64,000 nucleotides of DNA. Origin: Kerstersia similis. GTDB lineage: Bacteria; Pseudomonadota; Gammaproteobacteria; Burkholderiales; Burkholderiaceae_B. This document shows, piece after piece, positions 15,015 through 23,017 of this stretch. The translations under genes and the position numbers were made by a program. Numbering within the stretch: position 1 is the stretch's first letter; every line of letters begins with the position of its first letter. The notes below the pieces were generated by a model. That model saw only the letters and a list, made by a program, of their open reading frames with translations. It was not told the origin of the DNA and ran no database searches. Location of the stretch: assembly GCF_965139615.1 (NCBI RefSeq), contig NZ_CBCSIQ010000019.1, positions 1 to 64,000 on the forward strand, read 5' to 3'.

Positions 15015-15958
15015 ACATGGAATTCGGCAAGGTCGGGGTGCTGTACGGCGGTCACTCGGCAGAACGCGAGGTGTCGCTGATGTCCGGCCAGGGCGTTTAT
15101 GACGCGTTGCGCTCGCGTGGCGTCAATGCGCATCTGTTCGATACGGGCAAGCATTCACTGGCGGAATTGGCCAATGCCGGTTTCGATCGCGTGTTCATTG
15201 CGCTGCATGGCCGCTATGGCGAAGACGGCACGCTGCAGGGCGCGCTGGAACTGCTGGGCATTCCCTATACCGGCAGCGGTACGCTGGCTTCGGCACTGGC
15301 CATGGACAAGGTCATGACCAAGCGGATCTGGATAGACGAAGGCCTGCCCACGCCGCCCTATGCGGTGCTCGACGGCGACAGCGATCTGGATGCCGTGGTG
15401 GCCGAACTGGGCCTGCCGATTTTCGTCAAGCCGCCGCATGAAGGTTCGACGCTGGGCGTGACCAAGGTGGAATACACCTCGCATCTGCCGGCCGCCGTGC
15501 AACTGGCATCGCGCTATGAAGAGAAGGCGCTGGCGGAGAAGTTTGTCGATGGCCGCGAGCTGACGGTAGCGGTGCTGGGTAGCGGAGACCAGGCGCGTGC
15601 GCTGCCTATCATCGAGATCCGTGCGCCCCAGGGCAACTACGACTTCCAGAACAAGTATTACTCGGACGAGACCCAGTACATCTGCCCGGCCGACCTGCCC
15701 ACGGCGCTGACGGCTGAAATCCGCGGCCTGGCCGAGCGCGCTTTCCGCGTGCTGGGCTGCGAAGGCTGGGGGCGTGTCGATGTGATGCTGGATAGCCAGG
15801 ATCGCCCCTGGTTGCTGGAAATCAATACCTCGCCCGGCATGACCGGGCACTCTCTGGTTCCCATGGCGGCTCGCGCCGAGGGAGTCGATTATGCCGAGCT
15901 GTGCGTCCGCATCCTGGCAGGGGCGTCCCTGAAGGTGCATGGGCATAGCAAGGTCTGA
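15011..15958 (+). CDS. ddl: D-alanine--D-alanine ligase Ddl
   Basis: Ddl joins two D-Ala to make the dipeptide used by the MurF half of the fusion protein. The 315-aa ATP-grasp protein has GKVGVLYGGHSAEREVSLMSG at the N-terminus and ALHGRYGEDGTLQGALELLG. It also has PIFVKPPHEGSTLGVTKV, EKFVDGRELTVAVLG and the C-terminal WGRVDVMLD followed by LLEINTSPGMTGHSLVP. The ATG at 15011 overlaps murC. The location matches ddlB of E. coli. Confidence 0.95.
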   Translation: MNMEFGKVGVLYGGHSAEREVSLMSGQGVYDALRSRGVNAHLFDTGKHSLAELANAGFDRVFIALHGRYGEDGTLQGALELLGIPYTGSGTLASALAMDKVMTKRIWIDEGLPTPPYAVLDGDSDLDAVVAELGLPIFVKPPHEGSTLGVTKVEYTSHLPAAVQLASRYEEKALAEKFVDGRELTVAVLGSGDQARALPIIEIRAPQGNYDFQNKYYSDETQYICPADLPTALTAEIRGLAERAFRVLGCEGWGRVDVMLDSQDRPWLLEINTSPGMTGHSLVPMAARAEGVDYAELCVRILAGASLKVHGHSKV

Positions 15959-15981
15959 AACGCTGAACAGGAAAACCATCC

Positions 15982-16785
15982 GTGTGGAATGACGCCCGTT
16001 TCCTCAATGTGATCGCCAACACGCTGGCCGTGCTGGCAGCCGTCGTGCTGCTGGTCGCCGGGGTGGTGTGGCTCGTGCAGCGCCCGGTGTTTGCGCTGAC
16101 GGCCATCGAGCTGGAATCCGCATCGCAGGAGGAGCCCCTGGCCTATGTGACGCCGGAAGGCGTGCGTTCGGCGATTGCAGGGCGTTTGCACGGCAATTTC
16201 TTCACGCTGGATCTGGATGAGGCCAGGCAGGTGCTGGAATCGGCGCCATGGGTGCGGCGCGCCAGCGTGCAGCGCGTCTGGCCCAGCACCATCAAGGTCA
16301 GCATCGAAGAGCAGCAGCCCTTGGCCTTCTGGAATGAAAACCAGATGATCAATACCTGGGGCGAAGTGTTCACCGCCAATCTGGGCGAGCTGGCCGATGA
16401 CGAGGAACTGCCGCGTCTGCTGGGGCCGGAAGGCACGGAAAGCCTGGTGGTGCAGCGTTATGCAGAGCTGGCGCGCTGGTTCGCGCCTTTGACGCTGCAA
16501 GTGCGCCGTATCGAACTGAGCCCGCGCTATGCCTGGATGGTCGATCTATCCGATGGCATGACGCTCAACCTGGGCCGTGACCCTGGCGCGGATGCGCCCG
16601 ATCCCCACGGTTTGCCGGGCGCGTTGCCGTTTGCAGCCCGTATTCAGCAGTTTGTTCAGGTCTGGCCTGACGTAGTGCGACGGCTTGAAGGCCGTGCCGT
16701 CAAAGAGGCCGATCTGCGTTATCCCAACGGGTTTGCGCTGACGCTGGCCGAACTTCCTAATCAATCTCTTCGTAAGACACATTGA
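15982..16785 (+). CDS. ftsQ: Cell division protein FtsQ
   Basis: FtsQ is the bitopic scaffold that binds FtsB and FtsL in the divisome. This 267-aa product has a short cytoplasmic tail and one span (about 10-32). A POTRA domain follows (FALTAIELES to VRRASVQRVWPSTIKVSIEEQQPLA), then the beta domain with FWNENQMINTWGEVF and RLLGPEGTE. The start is GTG at 15982, with AGGA about 9 bases upstream; it lies 23 bases after ddl, the first real gap in the cluster. FtsA begins 4 bases after its stop. Confidence 0.93.
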   Translation: MWNDARFLNVIANTLAVLAAVVLLVAGVVWLVQRPVFALTAIELESASQEEPLAYVTPEGVRSAIAGRLHGNFFTLDLDEARQVLESAPWVRRASVQRVWPSTIKVSIEEQQPLAFWNENQMINTWGEVFTANLGELADDEELPRLLGPEGTESLVVQRYAELARWFAPLTLQVRRIELSPRYAWMVDLSDGMTLNLGRDPGADAPDPHGLPGALPFAARIQQFVQVWPDVVRRLEGRAVKEADLRYPNGFALTLAELPNQSLRKTH

Positions 16786-16789
16786 AGCC

Positions 16790-18016
16790 ATGACCCGAGA
16801 CATCAAGGATCTCATCGTTGCCCTGGATATCGGCACCAGCAAAGTGGTGGCGGTAGTGGCCGAAATTCTGCCCCAAGGGGGCTTTGAAGTGCTCGGCCTG
16901 GGGCAGCACGAATCGCACGGCATGCGCAAGGGCGTGGTCGTGAATATCGAAACGACCGTGAATTCCATCCAGCGTGCGCTGGAGGAAGCCGAGCTGATGG
17001 CGGATTGCAAGATCCGCGACATCTACGCCGGCATCGCGGGCAGCCATATCCGCAGCTTCAATTCCAGCGGCATGGTGGCGGTCAAGGACAAGGAAGTGAC
17101 CGCGACGGATGTGGCGCGCGTCATCGAAACGGCCAAGGCCGTCAATATTCCGACCGACCAGCAGGTGCTGCATGTGCTGACGCAGGAGTTCATTGTCGAT
17201 GGCCAGGAAGATATTCGCGAACCGATCGGCATGAGCGGTCTGCGCCTGGAAGTGCGTGTGCATATCGTCACCGGTGCGGTCAGCGCGGCGCAGAACATCA
17301 TCAAGTGCGTGCGCCGCTGCGGCCTGGAAGTGCAGGACCTGATCCTGCAGCCGCTGGCCTCCAGCCTGGCCTGCCTGACGCCGGATGAGAAGGAGTTGGG
17401 CGTGGTGCTGGTGGATATCGGCGGCGGTACGACGGACATCGCCATTTTCACCGGTGGCGCGATCCGTCACACGGCAGTGGTGCCGGTGGCAGGTGACCAG
17501 ATCACCAACGATATCGCCGCCATGCTGCGCACCCCGACGCCGGATGCGGAAGAAATCAAGCTGCGTTATGGCGTGGCCAAGCAAGTGCTGGCCGAGGCCG
17601 ACGAAACCGTGGAAGTCCCCGGTCTGGGCGATCGCGGTTCGCGGCTGGTCAAGCGTCAGGCGCTGGGCGCCGTGATCGAGCCGCGCGTGGAAGAGCTGTT
17701 TTCGCTGGTGCAGCGCGTGGTGCGCGAATCCGGCTACGAGGATTTGCTGGCGTCCGGCGTGGTGCTGACCGGCGGTTCGTCGCTGATGCCGGGCATGGTG
17801 GAACTGGCGGAGGATGTGTTCCTCAAGCCGGTGCGCGTCGCCGTGCCCGATTATCAGGGCAGCCTGGCCGATGTGATGCGCAACCCGCGCTTCTCGACCG
17901 TGATGGGACTGCTGGCCGAAGCACGCACGCAACGCTTGCGCGGCCATAAGGTAGCCCAGCAGCGCGGCAGTTTCCAGCAGGTGCTGGCGCGCATGCGCGA
18001 GTGGTTCATGCATTGA
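16790..18016 (+). CDS. ftsA: Cell division protein FtsA
   Basis: FtsA is the actin-like ATPase that anchors FtsZ filaments to the membrane. The 408-aa protein shows the actin-fold elements LIVALDIGTSKVVAVV (phosphate 1), the 1C domain with EFIVDGQEDIREPIGMSG, VLVDIGGGTTDIAIF (phosphate 2) and VVLTGGSSLMPGM (adenosine). It ends in a short helix with basic and hydrophobic faces (VLARMREWFMH) that is expected to bind the membrane. A 126-base gap separates it from ftsZ. Confidence 0.96.
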   Translation: MTRDIKDLIVALDIGTSKVVAVVAEILPQGGFEVLGLGQHESHGMRKGVVVNIETTVNSIQRALEEAELMADCKIRDIYAGIAGSHIRSFNSSGMVAVKDKEVTATDVARVIETAKAVNIPTDQQVLHVLTQEFIVDGQEDIREPIGMSGLRLEVRVHIVTGAVSAAQNIIKCVRRCGLEVQDLILQPLASSLACLTPDEKELGVVLVDIGGGTTDIAIFTGGAIRHTAVVPVAGDQITNDIAAMLRTPTPDAEEIKLRYGVAKQVLAEADETVEVPGLGDRGSRLVKRQALGAVIEPRVEELFSLVQRVVRESGYEDLLASGVVLTGGSSLMPGMVELAEDVFLKPVRVAVPDYQGSLADVMRNPRFSTVMGLLAEARTQRLRGHKVAQQRGSFQQVLARMREWFMH

Positions 18017-18142
18017 GGATTCGGGCCGGCCGCCGTTGTGGCGGATGGCCGGAAGGTTCGTGGCGCAGTGCGGTTGCCGCGCCATCCATATGTTGTAGAG
18101 GGTAGTTACTTATTTTCTTTAGACTTGTGAGGGAGTCTTGTC

Positions 18143-19330
18143 ATGATCAATTTTGAACTTGTGGATACCAACCCCAGCGGGACCGTGATTAAGGTCGTCG
18201 GTGTCGGGGGCGCGGGCGGCAATGCGATCGCCCACATGATCCGTTCCAATGTGCAGGGCGTGGAGTTCATCAGCGCCAACACGGATGCGCAGGCGCTGGT
18301 GACGAGCCAGGCTCCGGTGCAGATCCGCCTGGGCCGTACTGGCCTGGGTGCCGGCGCCAAGCCCGAGCAAGGCCGCGCTGCCGCAGAAACCGCCCGCGAA
18401 GAAATCCGTGCTGCGCTCAACGGCGCGCACATGGTGTTCATCACGGCCGGCATGGGCGGTGGCACCGGTACCGGCGCTGCGCCGGTGGTTGCGGAAGTGG
18501 CCAAGGAACTGGGTATCCTGACGGTGGGTGTGGTGACCAAGCCTTTCGGTTTCGAAGGCGGCCGCCGTATGAAGTCTGCCGAAGAAGGCATTCGCGAACT
18601 GTCGCGCCACGTCAATTCGCTGATTGTGGTGCTCAACGAGAACCTGTACGACCTGATGGACGAAGATGCCACTCAGGACGACTGCTTCCGCGCCGCGGAT
18701 GACGTGCTGCACAATGCTTGCGCCGGTATTGCCGAAATCATCAACGTCGAAGGTAACGTGAACGTTGACTTCGAGGACGTCAAAACGATCATGGGCGAGC
18801 AGGGCCAGGCCATGATGGGTACCGCTGTCGCCAGCGGCCCGGATCGCGCCCGTGTCGCCGCCGAGCAAGCCATTGCTTGCCCGCTGCTGGAAGGTGTGGA
18901 TCTGCATGGTGCTCGTGGCGTGCTGGTGAACATTACCGCCAGCCGTTCGCTGAAGATGCGTGAAACCCGTGAAATCATGGAAATCATCCGCGGCTACGCC
19001 GCCGAGGACGCGACCGTGATCTTCGGTAATGCCTATGACGAAACCATGGGTGATGATCTGCGTGTGACGGTGGTGGCCACGGGGCTGGGCAAGCAGGCCC
19101 AAAGCGGCCCCCAGCTGGTGCCGGAACCTGCCGAGGCGCTGCGCACCGGCACCGATGATTATTTCATCGGCGGTGCGGCGATGCCCATGGGCGGCTATGG
19201 CAACGATCTGCAGGTACCGACCGTCATGCGCAACCCGCGTGGCCAGGCAACTGCCCAGGTGCGGGCGATGGAGTCTGCCGGTATGGAGCACCTGGACATT
19301 CCGGCCTTCCTGCGCAAGCAGGCGGATTGA
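18143..19330 (+). CDS. ftsZ: Cell division GTPase FtsZ
   Basis: FtsZ is the tubulin homologue that forms the Z ring. The 395-aa protein begins INFELVDTNPSGTVIKVVGVGGAGGNA and carries the tubulin signature MGGGTGTGAAPV near residue 105. It has the T7-loop segment NVDFEDVKTIM and the C-terminal partner-binding peptide HLDIPAFLRKQAD, the site for FtsA and other FtsZ-binding proteins. GAGGGAG lies before the ATG. In many relatives lpxC follows; here the next gene is on the other strand. Confidence 0.97.
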   Translation: MINFELVDTNPSGTVIKVVGVGGAGGNAIAHMIRSNVQGVEFISANTDAQALVTSQAPVQIRLGRTGLGAGAKPEQGRAAAETAREEIRAALNGAHMVFITAGMGGGTGTGAAPVVAEVAKELGILTVGVVTKPFGFEGGRRMKSAEEGIRELSRHVNSLIVVLNENLYDLMDEDATQDDCFRAADDVLHNACAGIAEIINVEGNVNVDFEDVKTIMGEQGQAMMGTAVASGPDRARVAAEQAIACPLLEGVDLHGARGVLVNITASRSLKMRETREIMEIIRGYAAEDATVIFGNAYDETMGDDLRVTVVATGLGKQAQSGPQLVPEPAEALRTGTDDYFIGGAAMPMGGYGNDLQVPTVMRNPRGQATAQVRAMESAGMEHLDIPAFLRKQAD

Positions 19331-19409
19331 GCAGGCAGATACTGACCGCTAGACCCTCTCTCTCACAGTAAACCCGTCTCCTGGCCGCCTGAATGGCGGC
19401 CGGGGGGCA

Positions 19410-19500
19410 GGGCGGACGGCGCCTTTCATGGGCGGGCCGGCGAGCGTGCACCTCTACCACGCGAGCCGGTCTGCCGGGCTTCGTCCGCCCTTTTCTTTTT
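19410..19500 (+). terminator. Large structured terminator after ftsZ
   Basis: GGGCGGACG (19410-19418) pairs perfectly with CGTCCGCCC (19482-19490), followed at once by TTTTCTTTTT (19491-19500). The 63-base interior folds further: CCGGC-GA-GCGTG pairs with CACGC-GA-GCCGG, leaving symmetric GA/GA steps that could form tandem sheared G-A pairs. A separate perfect 7-bp hairpin with no T-run lies just upstream (19383-19389 with 19395-19401). Together they end the dcw transcript before the convergent kinase gene. Confidence 0.7.
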
Positions 19501-19570
19501 GTGTTCGCTTTTTTGCTATGTGATTGGTTAAAAAGCAGTTTTTCCTGTTTTCGCGCAGGGCGGCCCCGAT

Positions 19571-20869
19571 TCAGGCGCGCATGCCTGGCCGCATTTCGAT
19601 CACGAACCGGGTGCCTTGGCCCGGCCGGGAATGCGGGCGCAGCTGCCAGCCCTGGTGGCGGCAGATGCGTTGCACCATGGACAGGCCCAGGCCCAGATTG
19701 CCTTCGGGGCGGCCATCGCTGGTGTCGCCGCGTACAAAAGGTGAAAACAGCGCTTCCTGGCGATCCTGAGGAATGCCGGGGCCATCGTCGCAGACGGCCA
19801 GCCAGTCCTTGCCATAGGCAATGCGCACCTGGGCGCCGCTACCGGCATATTGCAAGGCATTGCGTATCAGATTGGACAAGAGGCTGCGCAATAGCGGCAC
19901 GGCGTAGCCCGGTGCTCCTGCCGTGGGGGTTTCATCGCTTTCCAGGCGCAGTTCGATGCCGCGCCGCTCGGCCTGGGGCAGCCAGGCCTGCCATTGCTCC
20001 AGTGCCAGCTCATGCAGCGGGGCGTGGGGGAAGGCGGCGCCATCCTGGCGCCCGCGGGCCAGCATGAGGTAAACGTCCACACGCTGCTGCATGTCCTGCA
20101 GGGCGCTTTCGATACGGGCGACGCGGGTGCGTGTGGCGTCGTCCAAGGCCGGGTCGGCCGCCAGCAGTTCGCAGGTGCTCAGGCCGCTCATCAGCGGGGT
20201 GCGCAGCTCATGGCCGACATCCGCGGTAAACAGGCGTTCCCGCAGCAGGGCTTCCTCCAGGGCGTTATAGGCGGCATCGAAGGCCGTGGCAAGCTGGCCG
20301 ATTTCATTGGCCGGGTAGCGGGTGGCCAATTGGGTGCCGGGCGGCAGTTCGCTGCGCCGCTGCACATCGCGCGACAGGCGCTCGATGGGGCGTATGACCC
20401 GTCGGGTCGCCAGATAGCCCAGTGCCAGCGCCAGCACCAGGCTGGCGGCCAGGCAGAGCAGCCCGGCGATTTCATAAATGCGTTGCGACTGCAGAAAGTC
20501 GGTGTAGTCGCGCAGCAGGATGTAGCGTTCGTTCTCGATATCCTCAACCATCACCAGCCAGTTGCGGCCATTGCGGCTGACCATATGGAAACCCGGCTGC
20601 AGGGGCCGCAGGTCATCCGGAAACGTCGCGCTGCCGGGGGCGCCGTACAGGAAGTGGTTGGGCCAGCCCGGCGCCACGCCATCGGCCAGGTCGTCGCGCA
20701 GGCGGTCGATGGCCAGATCCATGTCGATGCGGTGCGACATGGCTTCCAGGCGGTTGAAGGCCCAGCCGGACAGCAGGGTCAGAATGCCGGCCACAGCCAG
20801 AGTGAGGGCAAGAAAACGCAGGATCAGACCGCGGGCCAGCTGCCCGCGCAGGATTTTCGGTGTTTTCAT
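19571..20869 (-). CDS. Membrane sensor histidine kinase, ColS-like
   Basis: The 432-aa kinase has a span at about 17-36, a periplasmic domain of roughly 95 residues, a second span at about 132-152 and a HAMP linker. A dimerisation box follows with the phospho-acceptor H220 (ADVGHELRTPL), then an ATPase domain with NLIRNALQY, DDGPGIP and GLGLSMV. The sensor domain holds E109-D-I-E112, an ExxE pattern like that used by Pseudomonas ColS to sense zinc or iron. Together with the WapQ-like gene nearby this points to a ColRS-type system; the family name is inference. It overlaps its regulator gene by 4 bases. Confidence 0.85.
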   Translation of the reverse strand: MKTPKILRGQLARGLILRFLALTLAVAGILTLLSGWAFNRLEAMSHRIDMDLAIDRLRDDLADGVAPGWPNHFLYGAPGSATFPDDLRPLQPGFHMVSRNGRNWLVMVEDIENERYILLRDYTDFLQSQRIYEIAGLLCLAASLVLALALGYLATRRVIRPIERLSRDVQRRSELPPGTQLATRYPANEIGQLATAFDAAYNALEEALLRERLFTADVGHELRTPLMSGLSTCELLAADPALDDATRTRVARIESALQDMQQRVDVYLMLARGRQDGAAFPHAPLHELALEQWQAWLPQAERRGIELRLESDETPTAGAPGYAVPLLRSLLSNLIRNALQYAGSGAQVRIAYGKDWLAVCDDGPGIPQDRQEALFSPFVRGDTSDGRPEGNLGLGLSMVQRICRHQGWQLRPHSRPGQGTRFVIEMRPGMRA

Positions 20870-21537
20870 TGGGCACGCAATTGGTAGCCGATGCCATGCA
20901 CGGTGTGCAGCAGGGCGTGATCGAAGGGCTTGTCGATGACCTGGCGGATATGGTGGATATGGGTGCGCAGCGCGTCGCTGTCCGGCGGGGAATCATGCCA
21001 GAGCGCTTCTTCCAGGCGGGTCCGGTGTACCACGGCGGGGCTGTGCAGCATCAGCAGGCGCAGCAGTGTCAGGGGGGCGGGCGGCAGCTTGAGGGCGGTG
21101 CCGGCGCGTTCCAGCGCCAGCGTATCCTGATCCAGGCTGAGGTCGCCGACGCGCAGCACGGCAGGCATGGCGCTGCGGCGGCGCTGCAACAGCGCGCGGA
21201 TGCGTGCGCCCAGTTCGGCCAGGGCGAACGGCTTGACGAGGTAATCATCGGCCCCGGCGTCGAAGCCGGCCAGGCGGTCGTCCAGCGCATCGCGGGCCGT
21301 CACCATGATGACGGGAATGGTGCTGCGCAACTCATGGCGCAGGCGGCGGCACAGTTCGTAGCCGTCCATGCGGGGCAGCATCAGGTCCAGCACCACCAGG
21401 TCGAATTCATCGCGGCTCAGCCGGTCGTAGCCGGTCTGGCCATCGTCGGCGCAATCCACGATGTAGCCCAGGCCAGACAGGTAATCGACGATATTGGTCA
21501 GGATGGGAATGGTGTCTTCGATAACCAGAATGCGCAT
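20866..21537 (-). CDS. OmpR/PhoB-family response regulator, ColR-like
   Basis: The 223-aa regulator has a receiver domain (MRILVIEDT, phospho-acceptor D51 in VVLDLMLPRMDG, K102 in VKPF) and a C-terminal winged helix (DALRTHIHHIRQVIDKPF, LLHTVHGIGYQLRAQ). It pairs with the kinase whose gene overlaps its stop. The ATG at 21537 is chosen because the receiver domain begins there; an in-frame ATG at 21573 would add 12 residues. Three 11-bp-phased repeats upstream (21609-21641) are probably its own binding site. Confidence 0.9.
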   Translation of the reverse strand: MRILVIEDTIPILTNIVDYLSGLGYIVDCADDGQTGYDRLSRDEFDLVVLDLMLPRMDGYELCRRLRHELRSTIPVIMVTARDALDDRLAGFDAGADDYLVKPFALAELGARIRALLQRRRSAMPAVLRVGDLSLDQDTLALERAGTALKLPPAPLTLLRLLMLHSPAVVHRTRLEEALWHDSPPDSDALRTHIHHIRQVIDKPFDHALLHTVHGIGYQLRAQ

Positions 21538-21608
21538 GGCGGCCTGCGACGGAAAGCGGTTGGGGGCAAGCATCGTTATACCTGAGGCCCTGATGGCCTG
21601 CTGGCGGT

Positions 21609-21641
21609 GTTAACGCTTTCTTGACGTCTCGTTAAGCAGAA
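21609..21641. promoter_or_regulatory. Three 11-bp-phased repeats, likely response-regulator operator
   Basis: GTTAAC (21609), CTTGAC (21620) and GTTAAG (21631) start exactly 11 bases apart, one helical turn each. OmpR/PhoB-type regulators bind tandem direct half-sites with this period. The array lies between the response-regulator gene and the divergent kinase-like gene at 21733, so it could control both. Confidence 0.55.
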
Positions 21642-21732
21642 TGGGAAGTGTACCGGAGGGCTCCGGGCTGCCGGCGGCGCTGCCGCGATCGGTCTGGTGC
21701 CTGTCGTAGGGGAGTTTCCGTGGAGGCCCGGG

Positions 21733-22551
21733 ATGCCTGAACCATTACCGGCGTTGCGGCAGACCGCGTTGGCTGTCTATCGCGGCGCAGCCGCTGAACT
21801 GCAGATATTTCGTCTGGCAGATCGCCATTACGTCATGAAAGCCTGGCGCGCCAAGCCTGGCGCGTCGTTCCGTGCCGGATTCGGCGCGCTGGCCTGTTTG
21901 CTGGCCTTTGGTGAGTTTGCGCGCCCCTCGCGCCTGCGCCAGGGGGATATCCATTTCGAGGCCGGGCGCCTGCGTGCGCTGGCCCATGGCGGATGCGCCG
22001 TGCCAGAGGTGTATCTGGATGAAGAGCGTTTCATTGTGCTGGAGCATGTCGGGCGCAGCCTGGATGAAATCGTGCGTGACCAGCCGCTGGCAAAGGCAGG
22101 CCAGCTCTATGACGCCGCCGTGGACGACCTGGCCGGGTTTCATCGCCAGGGTTTTTGGCATGGCGGGGCGCAACTGCGCAACCTGACCCTGCGTGATGGC
22201 CGGCTCTACCGTATCGACTTCGAAGAGCGTTTCGGTGCCGCGCTGTCGCACGGCCTGGCGGCGGCCTACGACCTGTTCCTGTTGCTGGGGGACATTCTTT
22301 GGCGCCTGGAGCCGGATGAAGTCGGGCCCACCGGCAAGCGCCTGATGCGGCGTTATTTTTCGCGTGCTGGCGCGCAAGGCGCGGATCAGGACGCCTTGCT
22401 GCGCCTGAACCGCCTGCTGGCGCCGGTGCGCGGCCTGGCCAATGTGCTGCCTGCCCGCCTGCGGGAGAAGCGGGACATACGGCGCGTGGCGCGTTTTGCC
22501 GCCGTGCTCAAAGAGTGGTGTACCCAGGAGCGGGCGGCAGTATTGAATTGA
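21733..22551 (+). CDS. Lipopolysaccharide-kinase-like protein (WapQ/Kdo kinase family)
   Basis: The 272-aa protein has a small-kinase fold like that of the WaaP/WapQ/KdkA sugar kinases acting on the LPS core. K36 (HYVMKAW) is the likely ATP lysine. The catalytic loop reads WHGGAQLRNL near residue 143, followed by RIDFEERF in place of the DFG segment. The ATG at 21733 follows a perfect GGAGG site by 6 bases; a GTG at 21697 is possible but less good. In pseudomonads similar kinases lie next to colRS and are controlled by it, which matches the divergent two-component system here. The substrate is unproven. Confidence 0.7.
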   Translation: MPEPLPALRQTALAVYRGAAAELQIFRLADRHYVMKAWRAKPGASFRAGFGALACLLAFGEFARPSRLRQGDIHFEAGRLRALAHGGCAVPEVYLDEERFIVLEHVGRSLDEIVRDQPLAKAGQLYDAAVDDLAGFHRQGFWHGGAQLRNLTLRDGRLYRIDFEERFGAALSHGLAAAYDLFLLLGDILWRLEPDEVGPTGKRLMRRYFSRAGAQGADQDALLRLNRLLAPVRGLANVLPARLREKRDIRRVARFAAVLKEWCTQERAAVLN

Positions 22552-22597
22552 GCAGATGCCTGTTTGGCGTTTTTCTGTTTGATGGGGGATGATTGCC

Positions 22598-22603
22598 TAT
22601 AAT
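22598..22603 (+). promoter_or_regulatory. Perfect -10 box before the PhnA-like gene
   Basis: TATAAT lies 27 bases before the start of the zinc-ribbon gene at 22631. No good -35 hexamer stands 16-18 bases upstream, so an activator may be needed or the promoter is weak. Confidence 0.4.
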
Positions 22604-22630
22604 TGCCCGTTTTTACAGGAAAATGGAATC

Positions 22631-22975
22631 ATGACAACTTTGCCGCCCTGTCCGCAGTGCCAATCCGAATATGTGTACGCCGATGGCGCCCTCCTGGTCT
22701 GCCCGGAGTGCGCCCATGAATGGACGGCGGGCGCATCCCCGGCGCAGGAAGCGGAGCAGGCGCGTGTCGTCAAGGATGCTGTCGGCAATGTGCTGCAGGA
22801 TGGCGATACCGTGAGCGTGATCAAGGATCTGAAGATCAAAGGCTCATCGCAGGTGGTGAAGATGGGCACCAAGGCGCGCAACATCCGCCTGGTCGATGGG
22901 GATCACGATATCGACTGCAAGCTCGATGGCATCGGCAATATGCAGCTCAAATCGGAATTCGTGAAGAAAGTCTGA
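22631..22975 (+). CDS. yjdM: PhnA/YjdM-family zinc-ribbon protein
   Basis: The 114-aa protein starts with a zinc ribbon (C7-x2-C10 and C24-x2-C27) and continues with the small beta-domain VVKDAVGNVLQDGDTVSVIKDLKIKGSS and the conserved C-terminus DGDHDIDCKLDGIGNMQLKSEFVKK. It is close to E. coli YjdM (111 aa). The old name PhnA refers to alkylphosphonate uptake, but the family has no firmly proven role in that process. The start is set by the family length and an upstream AGGA. It is monocistronic and converges on the transporter genes. Confidence 0.9.
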   Translation: MTTLPPCPQCQSEYVYADGALLVCPECAHEWTAGASPAQEAEQARVVKDAVGNVLQDGDTVSVIKDLKIKGSSQVVKMGTKARNIRLVDGDHDIDCKLDGIGNMQLKSEFVKKV

Positions 22976-23017
22976 TGGCCATGGCCGGTGCCGAGCTGGC
23001 ACCGGCCGCAGTCTGCC

